NCBI GenBank assembly: GCA_963457665.1
Contig: OY735227.1
Coordinates: 37,558,250-37,622,249, forward strand
Length of the DNA: 64,000 bases
Direction of reading: 5' to 3'
Source: Thysanoteuthis rhombus
Taxonomy: Eukaryota > Mollusca > Cephalopoda > Oegopsida > Thysanoteuthidae
The position numbers were made by a program, and so were the translations under genes. The notes beneath the pieces were generated by a model that worked only from the letters and a program-made list of their open reading frames with translations, did no database searches and was not told the origin of the DNA. Below are positions 10,801-20,959 of this stretch, in pieces; position 1 is the first letter of the stretch, and each line of letters starts with the position of its first letter.

Positions 10801-11379
10801 GTGCATTTTCCAAATAATGAACATGTTCAATAATTAGAAATGTACAGATGTCTTCTGCCATGTTAAGGGACACAAATGACATAATAAAATAGAATTTCAT
10901 TCATGTTCTAATGACGTAATAAAAATGCTGAATTTAAAGAACGATGAAGTTATACAAAAGTAACCAACAAAAAATACATGAAAATCTGTTTAGACTCAAT
11001 AGAACACCATCTTGCAAGCTTACTTATTATATATTTATGTATATAAAATGCAATGTGTATTTGTATATTTATGCCGTCATTTTTTTAACAGCATGGGCAT
11101 ACTAAAATGAATATAACATTGGAAATCTTTCATTTTTTTCTATATTGATTCATGTACATCTACATAGATTTATTTTAAGAAGGAATAGTAATTCAACTAT
11201 ATTAGCCGGGCCAAAAGACCAATATTCCGACAGTTTGAATCTGCCAATCTGTGGTCCTATTTCCACCCGGGGAGGACCCCCCCCCCCATTTCGGAGCCAC
11301 AGTCTTAGTATGACACAAGGGAAAATTGGAAGAAAGGAGTAGGGAGATTGTTATGTCAGTATTCCAGTAGCTTGCCTGC

Positions 11380-11480
11380 TTTTAAAATTAGTATTCAAGA
11401 TCATGACCTTTACCTAGGCTTGAACACCAGCCTCTGGTACTGGTAGGAAATATATAACCATCTTATCCATAAAGCAGGTT
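11380..11480 (-). mobile_element. SINE S1 head (minus strand)
   Basis: On the minus strand: GATAAGATGGTTATATATTT, then CTGGTGTTCAAGCCTAGG, a B-box-like site. It is related to the heads at 52800 and 58660. Confidence 0.5.
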
Positions 11481-11604
11481 CCCAGTTAGCTTTTTAGTAC
11501 TCTACTCATGCTTTATAATTCATATAAAACTGGGCGTATTTTATGCTTTACTTCCCTGAAAAGTACTATCATCATATATTGGAATCAATTTCACGAAATG
11601 AATG

Positions 11605-12095
11605 CTTTGAACAAGCGATTCCCAAAGTGTGCACCGTGGCTCCCCAGGGTGCCATAGTTAGCTCCCAGAGGCTCTGGAGGAGATTTGAAAATTTTGATAG
11701 TCCTAGGCAGTTGATTTTTTTTTTCACTATCAGTAAATGATGACTATCTCTATGGAGCTTGTTTTTCGGTGGTAACTGTATCAAGTGTCGTGCAAAAATC
11801 AACATGATACAGGAAATGAGGTTGGCCTTCTCCAGTCTGATTCTACAATCTGAGAAACTGTGCGATGAACAACAGGCTCACCCACCCCACAAGTAATTAT
11901 GATTATTAAAAGAGAGAACAAATATATGACTTATATATGAATTTGAATATGATTCATCATTTCTCACCTAACTAATCTAATCTCATGAACATAGATGAAA
12001 TTGTTCAGTATTTTCTGATTTGGGATGCTGTGAACAAATCCTCACACACTAAGGGTGCCAAGATTTGTAAAAGTTTGGGAACCACTGCTTTGAAC
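11605..12095. mobile_element. Non-autonomous hAT (Charlie-like) element with perfect 8-bp target duplication
   Basis: The element spans 11613-12087 (475 bp) between CTTTGAAC (11605-11612) and CTTTGAAC (12088-12095). The right end AGTTTGGGAACCACTG is the canonical hAT terminus. The left end AAGCGATTCCCAAAGTG is its decayed inverse. Open frames inside on both strands show no transposase motif, so this is an internally replaced or deleted derivative. The perfect target duplication suggests a comparatively recent insertion. Confidence 0.88.
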
Positions 12096-12559
12096 TATCC
12101 TCATATGTTTTCTTAAAAATGGTTCAGTCAGTTCAGTCAGTATGCTCGATTTTATAAAAAAAGAAATGAAATGAAAACACAATCTGGAAGATCTACACAG
12201 CCTTTCAATAACACCAACTCTTTCAGACTTGTCATGGCCACTTCAGGTTATCGGGAAAATTTTTGCGAAATTGTGACAAAAATCATCCCAAACTTATAAA
12301 AAACACCGAATTTAACCAAAAATTGGCAAATTTCTCCATTAGGGGTGTTTTTGTTATTTTTTGTTGATGTGGGATACTTGGGTAAAATTTTATTATCAAA
12401 TTTGTGAAAAGAATTATTCAATTCAACTCTTCATTCCAGATTTTCTCTCTTACCAATAAGGGAGACAAGTGCTATTGATCCACCCAAAACATTCTATTAC
12501 TAATCGACTGGTGTCATTTCACTCATGGTTATGGGGCCATAATCCATATCTAGCTAGAA

Positions 12560-12800
12560 ATACCTACTCAGAGGGTGGGTATTATCAGCTAGTATTAACA
12601 ATACCTCATCTCAAAAACCAGAGAAATGTGGATAATCAAAAAAATTCATTAAATATTAACAATATCGCTTACCAAAATTCCAAATGAAAACAACAAAGAA
12701 GATAAACATAGTCCCCCAATTCATTGAATATTAACCTCATCCCCAAATCTCAAGTGAAGATATGGATTGTCTAAAAAAGAAATGGTGGAATATTGATGTC
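12560..12800. repeat. Degenerate minisatellite, unit about 70 bp
   Basis: Recurring text AATTCATTGAATATTAAC, CCTCATCCCCAAATCTCAA and GAAAACAACAAAGAAGATA. The same unit is arrayed at 26690-26950. Confidence 0.55.
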
Positions 12801-13479
12801 TCATCTTCGCTGATATTGTTTTTCATAGGAATTATTTTATAGGATACATTATAAACACTAAAAATATACTTGAATTTTCAAATTATTCTTAATAGTTATA
12901 TTTTCTAAATGTGGCATGATATTTTATTTGATTTGAATATCACTTTGAAACATCAGTAACCATGTTTATTTTAGTGATTTTTTTTATTTAAAATTTTTTT
13001 TTAAAGCCAATTTTTTGGGAAATAAGTGGATATCGTATGGCAGAAAATATAATTAATTTGATTTTGTAATTTTGTTGCTAAAAGATACTTCATGCTGCTA
13101 AGCATATAAAATATTGTTTCTGCCATATGTTATAATCCAAGTAGTGACTATCACTTTCTTCTTTGTTATAGTTCTGCTTCTATATTTTAGAACTAGTATA
13201 CTACCCTTGAAAAATTCAAAGATCACTTATGTTATGTATGGATAAATTATGATTTGGTGCAAGACTCTTTTGATACCATTGTCACTACTTTTGGGGTCTG
13301 AAATGATGAAAAATTTTCCCATATAAATTGATGGTAATTGTTTCTTTGCTTTATACCATTTTGGCTTACAAAAGGTTTTATAAGAATGCTCTACTTTTGG
13401 CTGTTGTATCTTTTTACAACACTGAAAAAATGAACTAAAGTTGTTCTTGAATTTTTAAAATGTCAAATAATATTTGAAT
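12801..13479. other. No gene seen
   Basis: AT-rich sequence without repeat partners in the window or recognisable coding. Confidence 0.45.
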
Positions 13480-13815
13480 AAAACACTCAATAGAAACCAT
13501 CACATGACCAATGACTTTTGGCAGCATGCCACGTTGGGGTGATTAATTAAAAAAATGGATAAAGGGTGATCAATGGATAAGCCACTTTTCTCACCTTTTG
13601 TTGGGTAAAAAAACAAATGCACAAAAAAAAGAGACAAACTAGGGCACTGATTTAGCATAAACTTACATTATAACTCCCCCACTAGAAATCTATTTGGGGA
13701 GTAATTTTTGAAAAAAAAAACTTTTTTTTCTTGTATTATAGACAGCTGGCCAACCCAACTCGAAAACTGAAGAAACCTATGTTGACAGTTTTAGCTGACG
13801 GTTTCTATCAGTCAT
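13480..13815 (+). repeat. Dispersed repeat X, copy 3
   Basis: Family landmarks in order: CACTCAATAGAAACCATCAC, GGCAGCATGCCACGTTGGGG, GGGTGATCAATGGATAAG, TTTAGCATAAACTTACAT, AACTGAAGAAACCTATGTTG. Both ends agree with copies 1 and 2. Confidence 0.7.
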
Positions 13816-14158
13816 CATTACAGTTATCAGCAAATCTTTTTTATGATGTCACTTAGAAGGAAAGAGAAAACTAATGTATGTCATCATTAAATATAGTTTG
13901 CCTTTTTTTCTTCTTGTAAGATTTTTATGAAAAAGCTTTTTTTTGTAAAAAGGTATTGTATTTTTTTCCCTTTTATCGATCAATTTCTGTTTTAATTTAT
14001 CTCGTTGATTGCTTATTTTCCGATAGATGTCCTGATTATTTTAATGCAACCAATAACATCCATTAAGTGTTTGACTTGGAGAATGTGCAGATAGCTTTTC
14101 TGTGATTTTAGATTCCATTTTTGTTGTATAACTGAGTCTGTTAACCCCTCAAAGATAA

Positions 14159-14510
14159 AGTGTCTCGTCTCTTATAGAAAATCCCCAATGGAATGGTATG
14201 GCTGGTAACAAAGCCCCAGTTTCTGTTGCATGTATCAGCTTGGTGATCCTTGCAAGTGTCAAGTCTGGTCAAAACCAGAACTTTTATACTTACAAGTTTT
14301 TATGACCACCCCCTTAATAGGATGCTTGTCTGTCAAAGGGATACCTTCACCCCAAGTACACTGCTTTGAGCTGCTATGTAGGAATTAGTCCTAATGGAGA
14401 ATTTTCAACAATCTTCCCTCAAACTGGGAATTAAACCTGGGACCTTTTGCGTGCGAGACAGACATGGTAACCAATATGCTATCCTAGCGGACTTGTTAAT
14501 CTCTTTCCTA
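14159..14510 (-). mobile_element. tRNA-derived SINE, family S3, copy 1
   Basis: On the minus strand the element starts with GCTAGGATAGCATATTGGTT (A-box region) and CCCAGGTTTAATTCCCAG (B-box), followed by a body of about 280 bp. The body is shared with 45189-45525: TGCATGTATCAG, GTGATCC, ACCAGAACTT, ACCACCCCCTT. Two long copies with the same ends define the family. Confidence 0.75.
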
Positions 14511-14704
14511 CACAATAAAAGATTTATCTATAACCCTGCTGACAAATTCAGTCCAGTTTAGTTTATCCCTTGATTGCTGCTGTCGTAAGAATGATGCAGA
14601 CTTGAAGTCCTTCTCCATGCTGGTCTGTCTGTAGGGGGCCATTGGGCATGGAAAGACCCAAATATATATAGTTCAAGTGCATATGTTAATAAGGTTTAAA
14701 AAAT

Positions 14705-14985
14705 GAAAAAATAAAGTCCATCGGATGGTCACCTTTACTTTTTAAGCACTGTTACATTCTAGATGGAAAGGAATGCATCACCCATTGTAGGATGGTCTGT
14801 TGAATGTTTGAGACACGTCTAGCCAGCACGTGTACAGAAGAAGCATATTCAGATAACCATAATCTGAATACACTTCTTCTGTACATGGATGATGACTTAG
14901 ATGTGCCTCATAGACTTTGCCTTTCAAATATCCCCACAGGAAGAAATCCGGTGCTGAGGTCACTTATACCAAGTTGATGATCTAA
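14705..14985 (-). pseudogene. Mariner/IS630-type transposase fragment
   Basis: The minus-strand translation contains SAPDFFLWGYLKGKVYEAH, the conserved block around the third catalytic acid (PDFFLWGYLK) of a transposase group common in arthropods. Further on are DVSQTFQQTILQWVMHSF and QCLKSKGDHPMDFIF, matching the family C-terminus (RL-QCI---G-H-ED-IF). A stop interrupts the tail. Between these blocks a 55-bp inverted duplication (14831-14885) has replaced the expected helix. Confidence 0.75.
14831..14885. repeat. Short inverted duplication inside the transposase remnant
   Basis: Arms TGTACAGAAGAAGCATATTC (continuing AGAT, 14831-14854) and its inverse at 14862-14885 differ at two of 24 positions. 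The 7-nt loop is AACCATA. Confidence 0.8.
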
Positions 14986-15367
14986 TAGTACACTACCCAA
15001 AGTTTAGTCAACCTGGATTGTTGGTTCGCATAACAGCAGATTTTCCTGTAGAAAGGTTCATCAAAAAAACGGTGATTTATACAGTAATGCAGTCTTCCCT
15101 AAACATCCACTGTGTAGCTGTTAGAGAGTTTTTAATGAATGTTTCTACTGCATAAAACATTGCTGTACCAACCAACAATCCATGCTGACTGAACTCCGAG
15201 CAGTGTACTGTTAGATTATCAAGAAGCCACCCATAAACTCCTCCTGTTACAGAAGAAACAACATTAAAAAAAGTGTCTGGTGTTTTTACTCCACTTTATA
15301 TTATCCACATAATAATATATTATCTACATGTTGGACAGAATTTTTACAGAACATTACAGTTCGCAAC

Positions 15368-15892
15368 TACAGAGGGAGCCACTTATTGTGATCACTTTGG
15401 GACAGGGTAGGGTTACCATTTTAGATATGTTTTTTTTTGTTTAGTTTTGTTGTGGTTTTAATTTGTGAGTCTGGTGTTGAAAATATTTAGATTTGCAAAA
15501 AATGTTTTATATATGTTTTTAAGTCCAATGTTACTAATTGAGATATTTAAAAAAAAAAAGAAAAGATTTCCGAATTTGAGAGTGACTTCTAGAATAAAAA
15601 AATTGCAGAGTCACTTCTAAATTGGCAACCCTGACACACGGTCTTTTAGATAACAATAATAGGCTGATAACATTGAGCAAAGGATATAAAAATTGCAATG
15701 ATTTGCATTCATTCTTATAGATTTACATTCATTGTTATAAGCAACTTTATATCATAAAAATCAATATGAAATTTACTCTTTAATTAGAAAAAACTTTAAT
15801 TTGTTTTGAACAAAGTGTTTTGGACTGACTGATTTTGATAACAGTAATTGTTTGATAACTATCCATGATTATAATAAACGGCTCCCTTTATA
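15368..15892. mobile_element. Pogo/Tigger-like MITE, copy 1, with nested insertion
   Basis: The left end AGAGGGAGCCACTTATTGTG and right end ATTATAATAAACGGCTCCC are inverse to each other over about 24 bp and are flanked by TA. The interior matches the second copy at 24839-25470 (AACATTGAGCAAAGGAT, TTTACATTCATTGTTATAA, CCATGATTAT). A 231-bp element at 15403-15633 is absent from copy 2. The superfamily call rests on the TA flank and end sequence only. Confidence 0.6.
15403..15633. mobile_element. Small inverted-repeat element nested in the MITE
   Basis: The ends CAGGGTAGGGTTACCATTTT and its inverse type AAATTGGCAACCCTG define a 231-bp insertion relative to copy 2 at 24839. The end sequence CAGGGTTGCCA is hAT-like, but the flanking 8-mers do not match. 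Confidence 0.5.
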
Positions 15893-15902
15893 TATCATAT
15901 GA

Positions 15903-15995
15903 AGGCACAGAGTTGGTCTAAAGGCTAACAGTATGGAAAATTGAATCAGCAAATAGGGTTCAAATTCTGGCTGAGGTAGTTTGTGTTCACTTCAC
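15903..15995 (+). mobile_element. tRNA-derived SINE head, family S4
   Basis: GGCACAGAGTTGGTCTAAAG, GGCTAACAGTATGG and the B-box-like AGGGTTCAAATTCTGG have tRNA-like spacing. A relative lies at 22905-23000. It abuts the truncated RTE piece at 16000. Confidence 0.45.
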
Positions 15996-15999
15996 ATCA

Positions 16000-16620
16000 A
16001 GTTGTAATTGATGTTCAGTAAATTAAAGATCATGTGCAGCAATCAAGTTGGAAATAAACTTACAACGATCAAGATCGAAGAAGCAAAACTAGAGAAAGTA
16101 AACCATTACATCTACCTAGGACAACGAATCTCCTTTGGCAGATCAAGCTCAACCTTCAAGAACATAAAAATCTCATTAGTCCTAAAAAGAGTATACAACA
16201 AATACATCCTCCCAATAGTCGCTTATGGAGCTGAAACATGGAACCTAACCAAGAGATAGACTTGCAAACTGAGAAGCATGCAATGTGCTCATGAAAGAAT
16301 CATGTTCAAGCTCACAAGGAGAGATCACAAGATGGCACAATATATTAAGGAAAAAACGGGAATCTGAGACATCAAAGAATTCATTAGAAAACTCAAATGG
16401 CAATGGGCTGGTCATGTTGCAAGAATGGCTGAAAACTGATGGAGATCACAACTCACAACATGTGTCCCCAGCCTGGCTGGATACAAGATGGAGAAACTAA
16501 CTAGGCAAGTTCAGAAAGTATTGGCTCTGCAACGCCAATAATAGAAGTGTGGTGAATCCTGGGTGCAGTCTATGTCCTACGATGGGTGATACAAGACTGA
16601 CGATGATGATGATGATGTTT
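16000..16620 (+). pseudogene. RTE-type LINE, C-terminal reverse transcriptase region and 3' tail
   Basis: Translation gives the typical region after the reverse transcriptase fingers and palm: LEKVNHYIYLGQRISF, then KYILPIVAYGAETWNLTKR. After a stop come ERIMFKLTRRDHKMAQYI and KLKWQWAGHVARMAE. This YLGQ, LPV-TYGAETW, R-DRI, WAGH-AR order is diagnostic of RTE/BovB-like elements. The 3' end carries a (GAT)n tail at 16602-16617 rather than poly(A). Stops and frameshifts make it inactive. Sister fragments lie at 18010-18375 and 19840-20262. Confidence 0.85.
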
Positions 16621-17717
16621 CAGGCTGTCTGTTGTATTTGTTTACCTCTTGGTAGTAAAAGTTCCTATTCTATACTCTGCGTATAGGTCAACCCCTGGTT
16701 TTGGAGAGATTTTTTTTCCAAGTTCAAAATGTCGAGTTCTACACTGTAATTTGCAGTAATCTAATACTGTACCAGTTCCTGGTTCTTAGTATTTGGCTCC
16801 AGGGTGAAGTTTGTCTTTTTCCCTTGTTCAACAAAAAATGAATCAAATGTTTCAAAATACATAATAAAAATTACAGATGTTTTTAAAAGTTGTTGCGGCT
16901 ATCCCTTTGAGATTGAGGATGATGGTCCACATTCTGTTCATCCTTCATGGTCTCTCAGATGGCTAATGAGTCCAATCTTGGCTTTGAGAGTTTTTCAGCA
17001 TTCAGGATTAATACAGGGTGGTGCAAAGGTTGCAATGGGGTTTAAAACAATCATATTTTTTCTCTATTTCAATATTCTTTGTTTTTTCACTCCTGAGATT
17101 TGTAAAGGAGCTCTCGGGAATCCATCATAGAAAAGTTCACAATCGAGCAACAAACTAAAATAATTGAATTTAGCTTTGAATAACATCAATCAAAAACTCA
17201 TATTCCCATTATTTGAATGTGTGGACACTAAGTCGATGATTTGCTTGATTTAAAAACTCCAGACTTTTTTCTTTGAAGTTATTTAAAACATAGGGTCTAT
17301 GTTAACACGTCAAAGACCGCCCAGGAGCTAATAATGATTATCCAAGGAGAAATGAGTGGCCTAGGGCCAGATATGTTTTGAAATGTTATGCTGAACATTA
17401 TTGAAAGAATTTGTGAAGTTGAAAATGGTGGGCAAATCAATGAAACAGTTTTCTGTATACTGGTTAACTATATTTTCCATCTTCATGTATTTCATTTTTG
17501 TCAAGAACAATTTTTAAAAATCTTTGAAACTAAAGAGATATGGATATTTTGAATTTTTTCTTGACTTTGAATTTTTTCACCACTCTGTCGTTACAGATGC
17601 TCGTTTGTGCTTTGCCTCTCTTCCAGTTTTTCTCTTCTTCCATCTGATTCTACACATCTATTGGCTTCAAAAGTTGTTATTTCTGTACAGCTGTAATTCT
17701 GGGGTCCCGTTCAAAAT
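16621..17717. other. No gene seen
   Basis: Ordinary AT-rich DNA. A less AT-rich passage at about 16890-17030 (GAGATTGAGGATGATGGTCC) could be part of another old repeat, but I found no partner in the window. Confidence 0.4.
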
Positions 17718-17768
17718 TCAGCTTCTCAGCCTTCTGGCTAAGAGCAAAGTGTAGTATCTATTCTTGTG
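17718..17768 (+). pseudogene. U2 snRNA 5'-end fragment (pseudogene)
   Basis: GCTTCTCAGCCTTCTGGCTA, then AGAGCAAAGTGTAGTATCTA and TTCTTGT, follows the first ~50 nt of U2 snRNA (GCTTCTCGGCCTTTTGGCTA, AGATCAAGTGTAGTATCTG, TTCTTAT), including stem-loop I and the GUAGUA branch-point recognition element. Similarity stops after the TTCTTGT segment. The Sm site and the 3' stem-loops are missing, and there are several substitutions and one inserted A. It is therefore a truncated retroposed copy or a U2-derived repeat head, not a working gene. Confidence 0.8.
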
Positions 17769-17849
17769 CAACTAAGGCAGCAGGAAAATTTTTTTAAATA
17801 ATAATACTGCTGTAATTTACAAGAGAAAATAAGAGCAGTTTAGCACTTA

Positions 17850-17945
17850 TCTCAACTTGGCATATAAGACCTAAGGATATTTTTCAAGTCAATTCATCTG
17901 CAGAAAAAAAGTGTGTCTTATATGCCAGCAAATACGGTATTATTA
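17850..17945. repeat. Short inverted-end element
   Basis: GGCATATAAGACC (about 17859) and GTCTTATATGCC (about 17913) are inverse, followed by AGCAAATACGGTAT. This resembles the end of jerky/pogo-type elements and suggests a tiny MITE. Confidence 0.4.
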
Positions 17946-18009
17946 TTGTACTGAAGAACGAATGAATCTGACTTTATACTTCCTATGTGAGATTTTACAA
18001 TGAATACTT

Positions 18010-18375
18010 GTTTAGTCATGCACTATCAATTATTTGCCAAACATGCAGAGGAGAGAATCATACTCAACATCACATGGGAAGATCACAAAACTGTACAATA
18101 TATAAGAGAAAAAACAGGAGTCAAAGATATCATTGAAACCATTAGAAAAGTCAAATAGCAATGGGCTGGTCATGTTGTAAGAATGGCAGACAACTTTTGG
18201 ACTTCACAATTAACAATGTAGATTCCCAGAGATATGCTAAACTGTATCTGTCATAAAATAAGATGGCGTAATGAACTAGTTAAGTTCAGAAAGTACTGGC
18301 TCTGTGGCACCCATGAGAGAGAGGTCTGGTGAATCTTGGGCAAGGTCTATGTCCAACAATAGATGCTGATGAATT
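18010..18375 (+). pseudogene. RTE-type LINE 3' fragment, second copy
   Basis: Nucleotide similarity to 16290-16620: AGAGAATCATACTCAACATC, GATCACAAAACTGTACAATA, CAATGGGCTGGTCATGTTGT, TCAGAAAGTACTGGCTCTGT, GTCTATGTCCAACAATAG. It encodes the WAGHV-RMAD block with stops. 5' truncated, no intact tail. Confidence 0.8.
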
Positions 18376-18568
18376 ATTTGCATACAAAAATTTTTGGAGA
18401 GACTTTTTTTTTATGCCCAAGACTAGCGTAAGATTCTCTTCAGTTCAAACCAAAAAACTAATTGATAGCTTTTTAAAATCATTGGTGAAAACACTATATT
18501 CAAACACTTTATTTAGCTTTTATTTTTAATACATTGTTCTTTTAAATGATATTTTAAAATTATCATTT

Positions 18569-18640
18569 ATACAGTGGAATCTATTTATTACAATCACAGA
18601 TAATGTTATTGTTATCAAAATCATCTGGTGCCGAAATCTT
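18569..18640. repeat. Pogo-like terminus
   Basis: ACAGTGGAATCTATTTATTA then CAATCACAGATAATG resembles the left ends at 15370 and 24841. The other end was not found. Confidence 0.35.
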
Positions 18641-19059
18641 TATTTGAAGTTAGTTAAAAATTTCATAAAAATTCATATTATCAATATTATCTTCATATCT
18701 TTAAATATATATTTTTTGTTAGATGAAGCACTGTCAACCATTATTATTATTAATAATTTTTGATTAGAATTTTCTCCTATCTTAATTTTTTAGTTGCTCT
18801 TTATCACAACTTTCTTAGACTGCACTGCTCACTCGCTGATGTAGACAGCTGGCTTTAATAAATTTTAAAATAATAATTTTCAACAAATCATGAAAATAGA
18901 AATAATTTCTTTCTTTTTTTTTTCTTCGGTGTTCTTTGATATTAATTCTAAGAAATACTCTCAAAATCTAAAATTCAAAAAAATTTGAAAGCTTCAAGTT
19001 CTTTGAAACGTAGGTCTGTCTTGTGTATTGTTCTTATTGATGGATGCCTTTGATGTACA
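18641..19059. repeat. AT-rich dispersed repeat, partner at 34440-34590
   Basis: GAAAATAGAAATAATTTCTT, TTCTAAG, CTTCAAGTTCTTTGAAACGT and AGGTCTGT recur near 34455-34580. Class unknown. Confidence 0.4.
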
Positions 19060-19310
19060 TTTTACGACTGTTTAGGCCATTTTCAACATCCCGTTTATTA
19101 AACCGTCAATATCCAGAAAGCGTTTCTAGGCCTGAGCAGTCTTATTGCAAATTTACTTTTGATTGGCTGAAACCAGTTCAGATAGAACCAATAAAATTTC
19201 ATCTCTTGTAGAAGCCTAGTCAAAATGGCCAATGCTACTTAAAATGTTCAAAACACTGCGCATGCAGCACTTCGTTTTCTTTAATTTATTCGTGATCCAT
19301 ACCTAGTTCT
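19060..19310 (+). promoter_or_regulatory. Promoter-like cluster of CCAAT, YY1-like and NRF1-like sites
   Basis: Within 110 bp there are three CCAAT boxes (inverted ATTGG at 19162-19166, CCAAT at 19188-19192 and 19229-19233), a YY1-like AAAATGGC at 19222-19229, and the NRF1-like palindrome TGCGCATGCA at 19257-19266. In animals this combination marks TATA-less housekeeping promoters. The YY1 orientation would suggest transcription to the right. No adjacent exon is recognised. The ATG inside the YY1 site opens only a five-codon frame. An exapted repeat cannot be excluded. Confidence 0.35.
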
Positions 19311-19639
19311 TGGAAAAAGATATTTTTTCAATTACTATTTATATCTATGTAGGACATTGCCTTTTATTTCTCTAGATTTGTTTTTTTTTTATCAAATAAT
19401 TGCATTCTCTTATGGAAATCTGCTTGTCAATTGTCAATTTTTTCATTTTTTTTCTTTTTAGAAGTTAGTTGCCTGTTTTTTTAATCAGTTTTGTTGATTA
19501 ATGTCTTCTTAATGGTTTGTTTCTTCAAAAAAAGAATCAGTAAAAACTCAGCTTTGCAGCATATTTCTCTCATTAATCAGTCAAGACTTAAAATTATAAG
19601 CAACAAAAAAGTACATCCATTTTCTTAGGGAAATTTTAA

Positions 19640-19830
19640 TGGATGACTCTCTCTGGAGCAATGATTAGCGAGCTCATCTCTCAAACCGTTATTGGTTCGA
19701 CCTTTGCTTGTGATTTACAAAGCTATGAAATAGTGGTTAGCAAGTTAGTCTTACAAATCATTTCTATTGTAATAAATTTGATCTGTACGAAGAGCTCCAC
19801 ACTTGTAGACTTGACAGGCTGGATTAAGTA
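19640..19830 (+). mobile_element. SINE S2, two monomers
   Basis: Monomer 1: AGCAATGATTAGCGAGCTCA with a canonical B-box GGTTCGACC (19694-19702). Monomer 2: GTGGTTAGCAAGTTAGTCTT from 19733. It abuts an RTE fragment at 19840. Confidence 0.65.
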
Positions 19831-19839
19831 ATACTTGAA

Positions 19840-20262
19840 AGCAAGAAAGTTGGTCTTCATTTGAACTTCAGTAAAACAAAGGTCATGTACAACAATCATG
19901 TCAAGTTCAAAGACGCAATGATCAAAATTGAAAACGTATAGCTAAAGAAAACATCCATCTGGGACAATGAATCTTCAATCAGCCAAAGAATCACTCTAGG
20001 TTGGCAAGCTTTTGGTTGAGAAAGCTCAACCTTCCTGAACAAGAAAATCTAAGTCCTAAAAAGAAGGGTCTAAAACTAATGCATATTAGTCATCAATGGA
20101 GCTGGAACATGGAACCTAACAAAAAGATTCGCCTTCAAACTGAAAACCATGTTACAAGTACCTGAGAGAATCATGGACATCATGGCTCATAACGTAGCTA
20201 CCAGAGATCATATGCAAAACTGAAGCCAGCAAAATGATGACTAACTAAAAAGTTCAGAAAAT
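19840..20262 (+). pseudogene. RTE-type LINE fragment, third copy
   Basis: Decayed translation GLHLNFSKTKVMYNNHVK matches the conserved reverse transcriptase segment (L-LN-SKTK-M), followed by nucleotide similarity to 16020-16290 and 16440-16510 (GGAGCTGGAACATGGAACCT, AAAAAGATTCGCCTTCAAAC). Internally shuffled or deleted, with many stops. Confidence 0.75.
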
Positions 20263-20959
20263 ATTTGGGCCATTTTTGTGTGTTTTTGGTCATAAAAATC
20301 TCTAACTATATAGCAATCCTGTGTTCCCCTTCCTCTGGTAGTGATATTTTCATCTAAAAGAAGACAAAAGAGAAGTTAGGAGAAAGATCTACTCGCTCAT
20401 TCTATAAATCACTCTTTCTTTAATACGTTAACTAACTCAATGACTCTTTCTTTCAGTGTTTCTTTATCACTAATAAACCTGTATTGTAATCTTTTTTGTT
20501 ATGGCAACAGTATATCTCATTTCACAAGCCTTTTATTGTTTTTTTTAGCTCTGTTAATGTATTTAACATACACCAATCCATTATAACTGTTAGGTTATCA
20601 CAGGGCTTAGCAGACAGATGACTGAACAATCAACCAAACATACTAATTTGCATCTATGGCCTCTATGTAGATAGATAGATAGATAGATATACAAACCCAT
20701 CTATTGGGTATTTCAGCAAAATTGGAAGATTTTCAGAAGAAGAAAAAAATATTAAGATTTGAAGATTCAGCATACTAGCTCTTTAAAAACCAAAGTACAC
20801 TATTGAAAAAAAGCTTGAAAAAATTGTTGCCTTTTCAAGAACCAAAAAAATTGAAAACATACTAATCCAAGAATGTGCTTAAGAGCAAATAATGATATAC
20901 TTTTTTCAATGTTTTGTTTTTAAACAATGTGTGTTCAAATTTTATCATATATTTTTGGA
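20263..20959. other. No gene seen; short (GATA)n
   Basis: Ordinary AT-rich DNA with a (GATA)n run at about 20669-20690. Confidence 0.5.

Noticed and set aside
16804..17130. 108-codon open frame as a gene
   Set aside because: Contains a less AT-rich repeat-like centre but no domain, no splice context and no partner.
17718..17768. Functional U2 snRNA gene
   Set aside because: Only the first ~50 nt are present, with substitutions, and no Sm site or 3' stem-loops.
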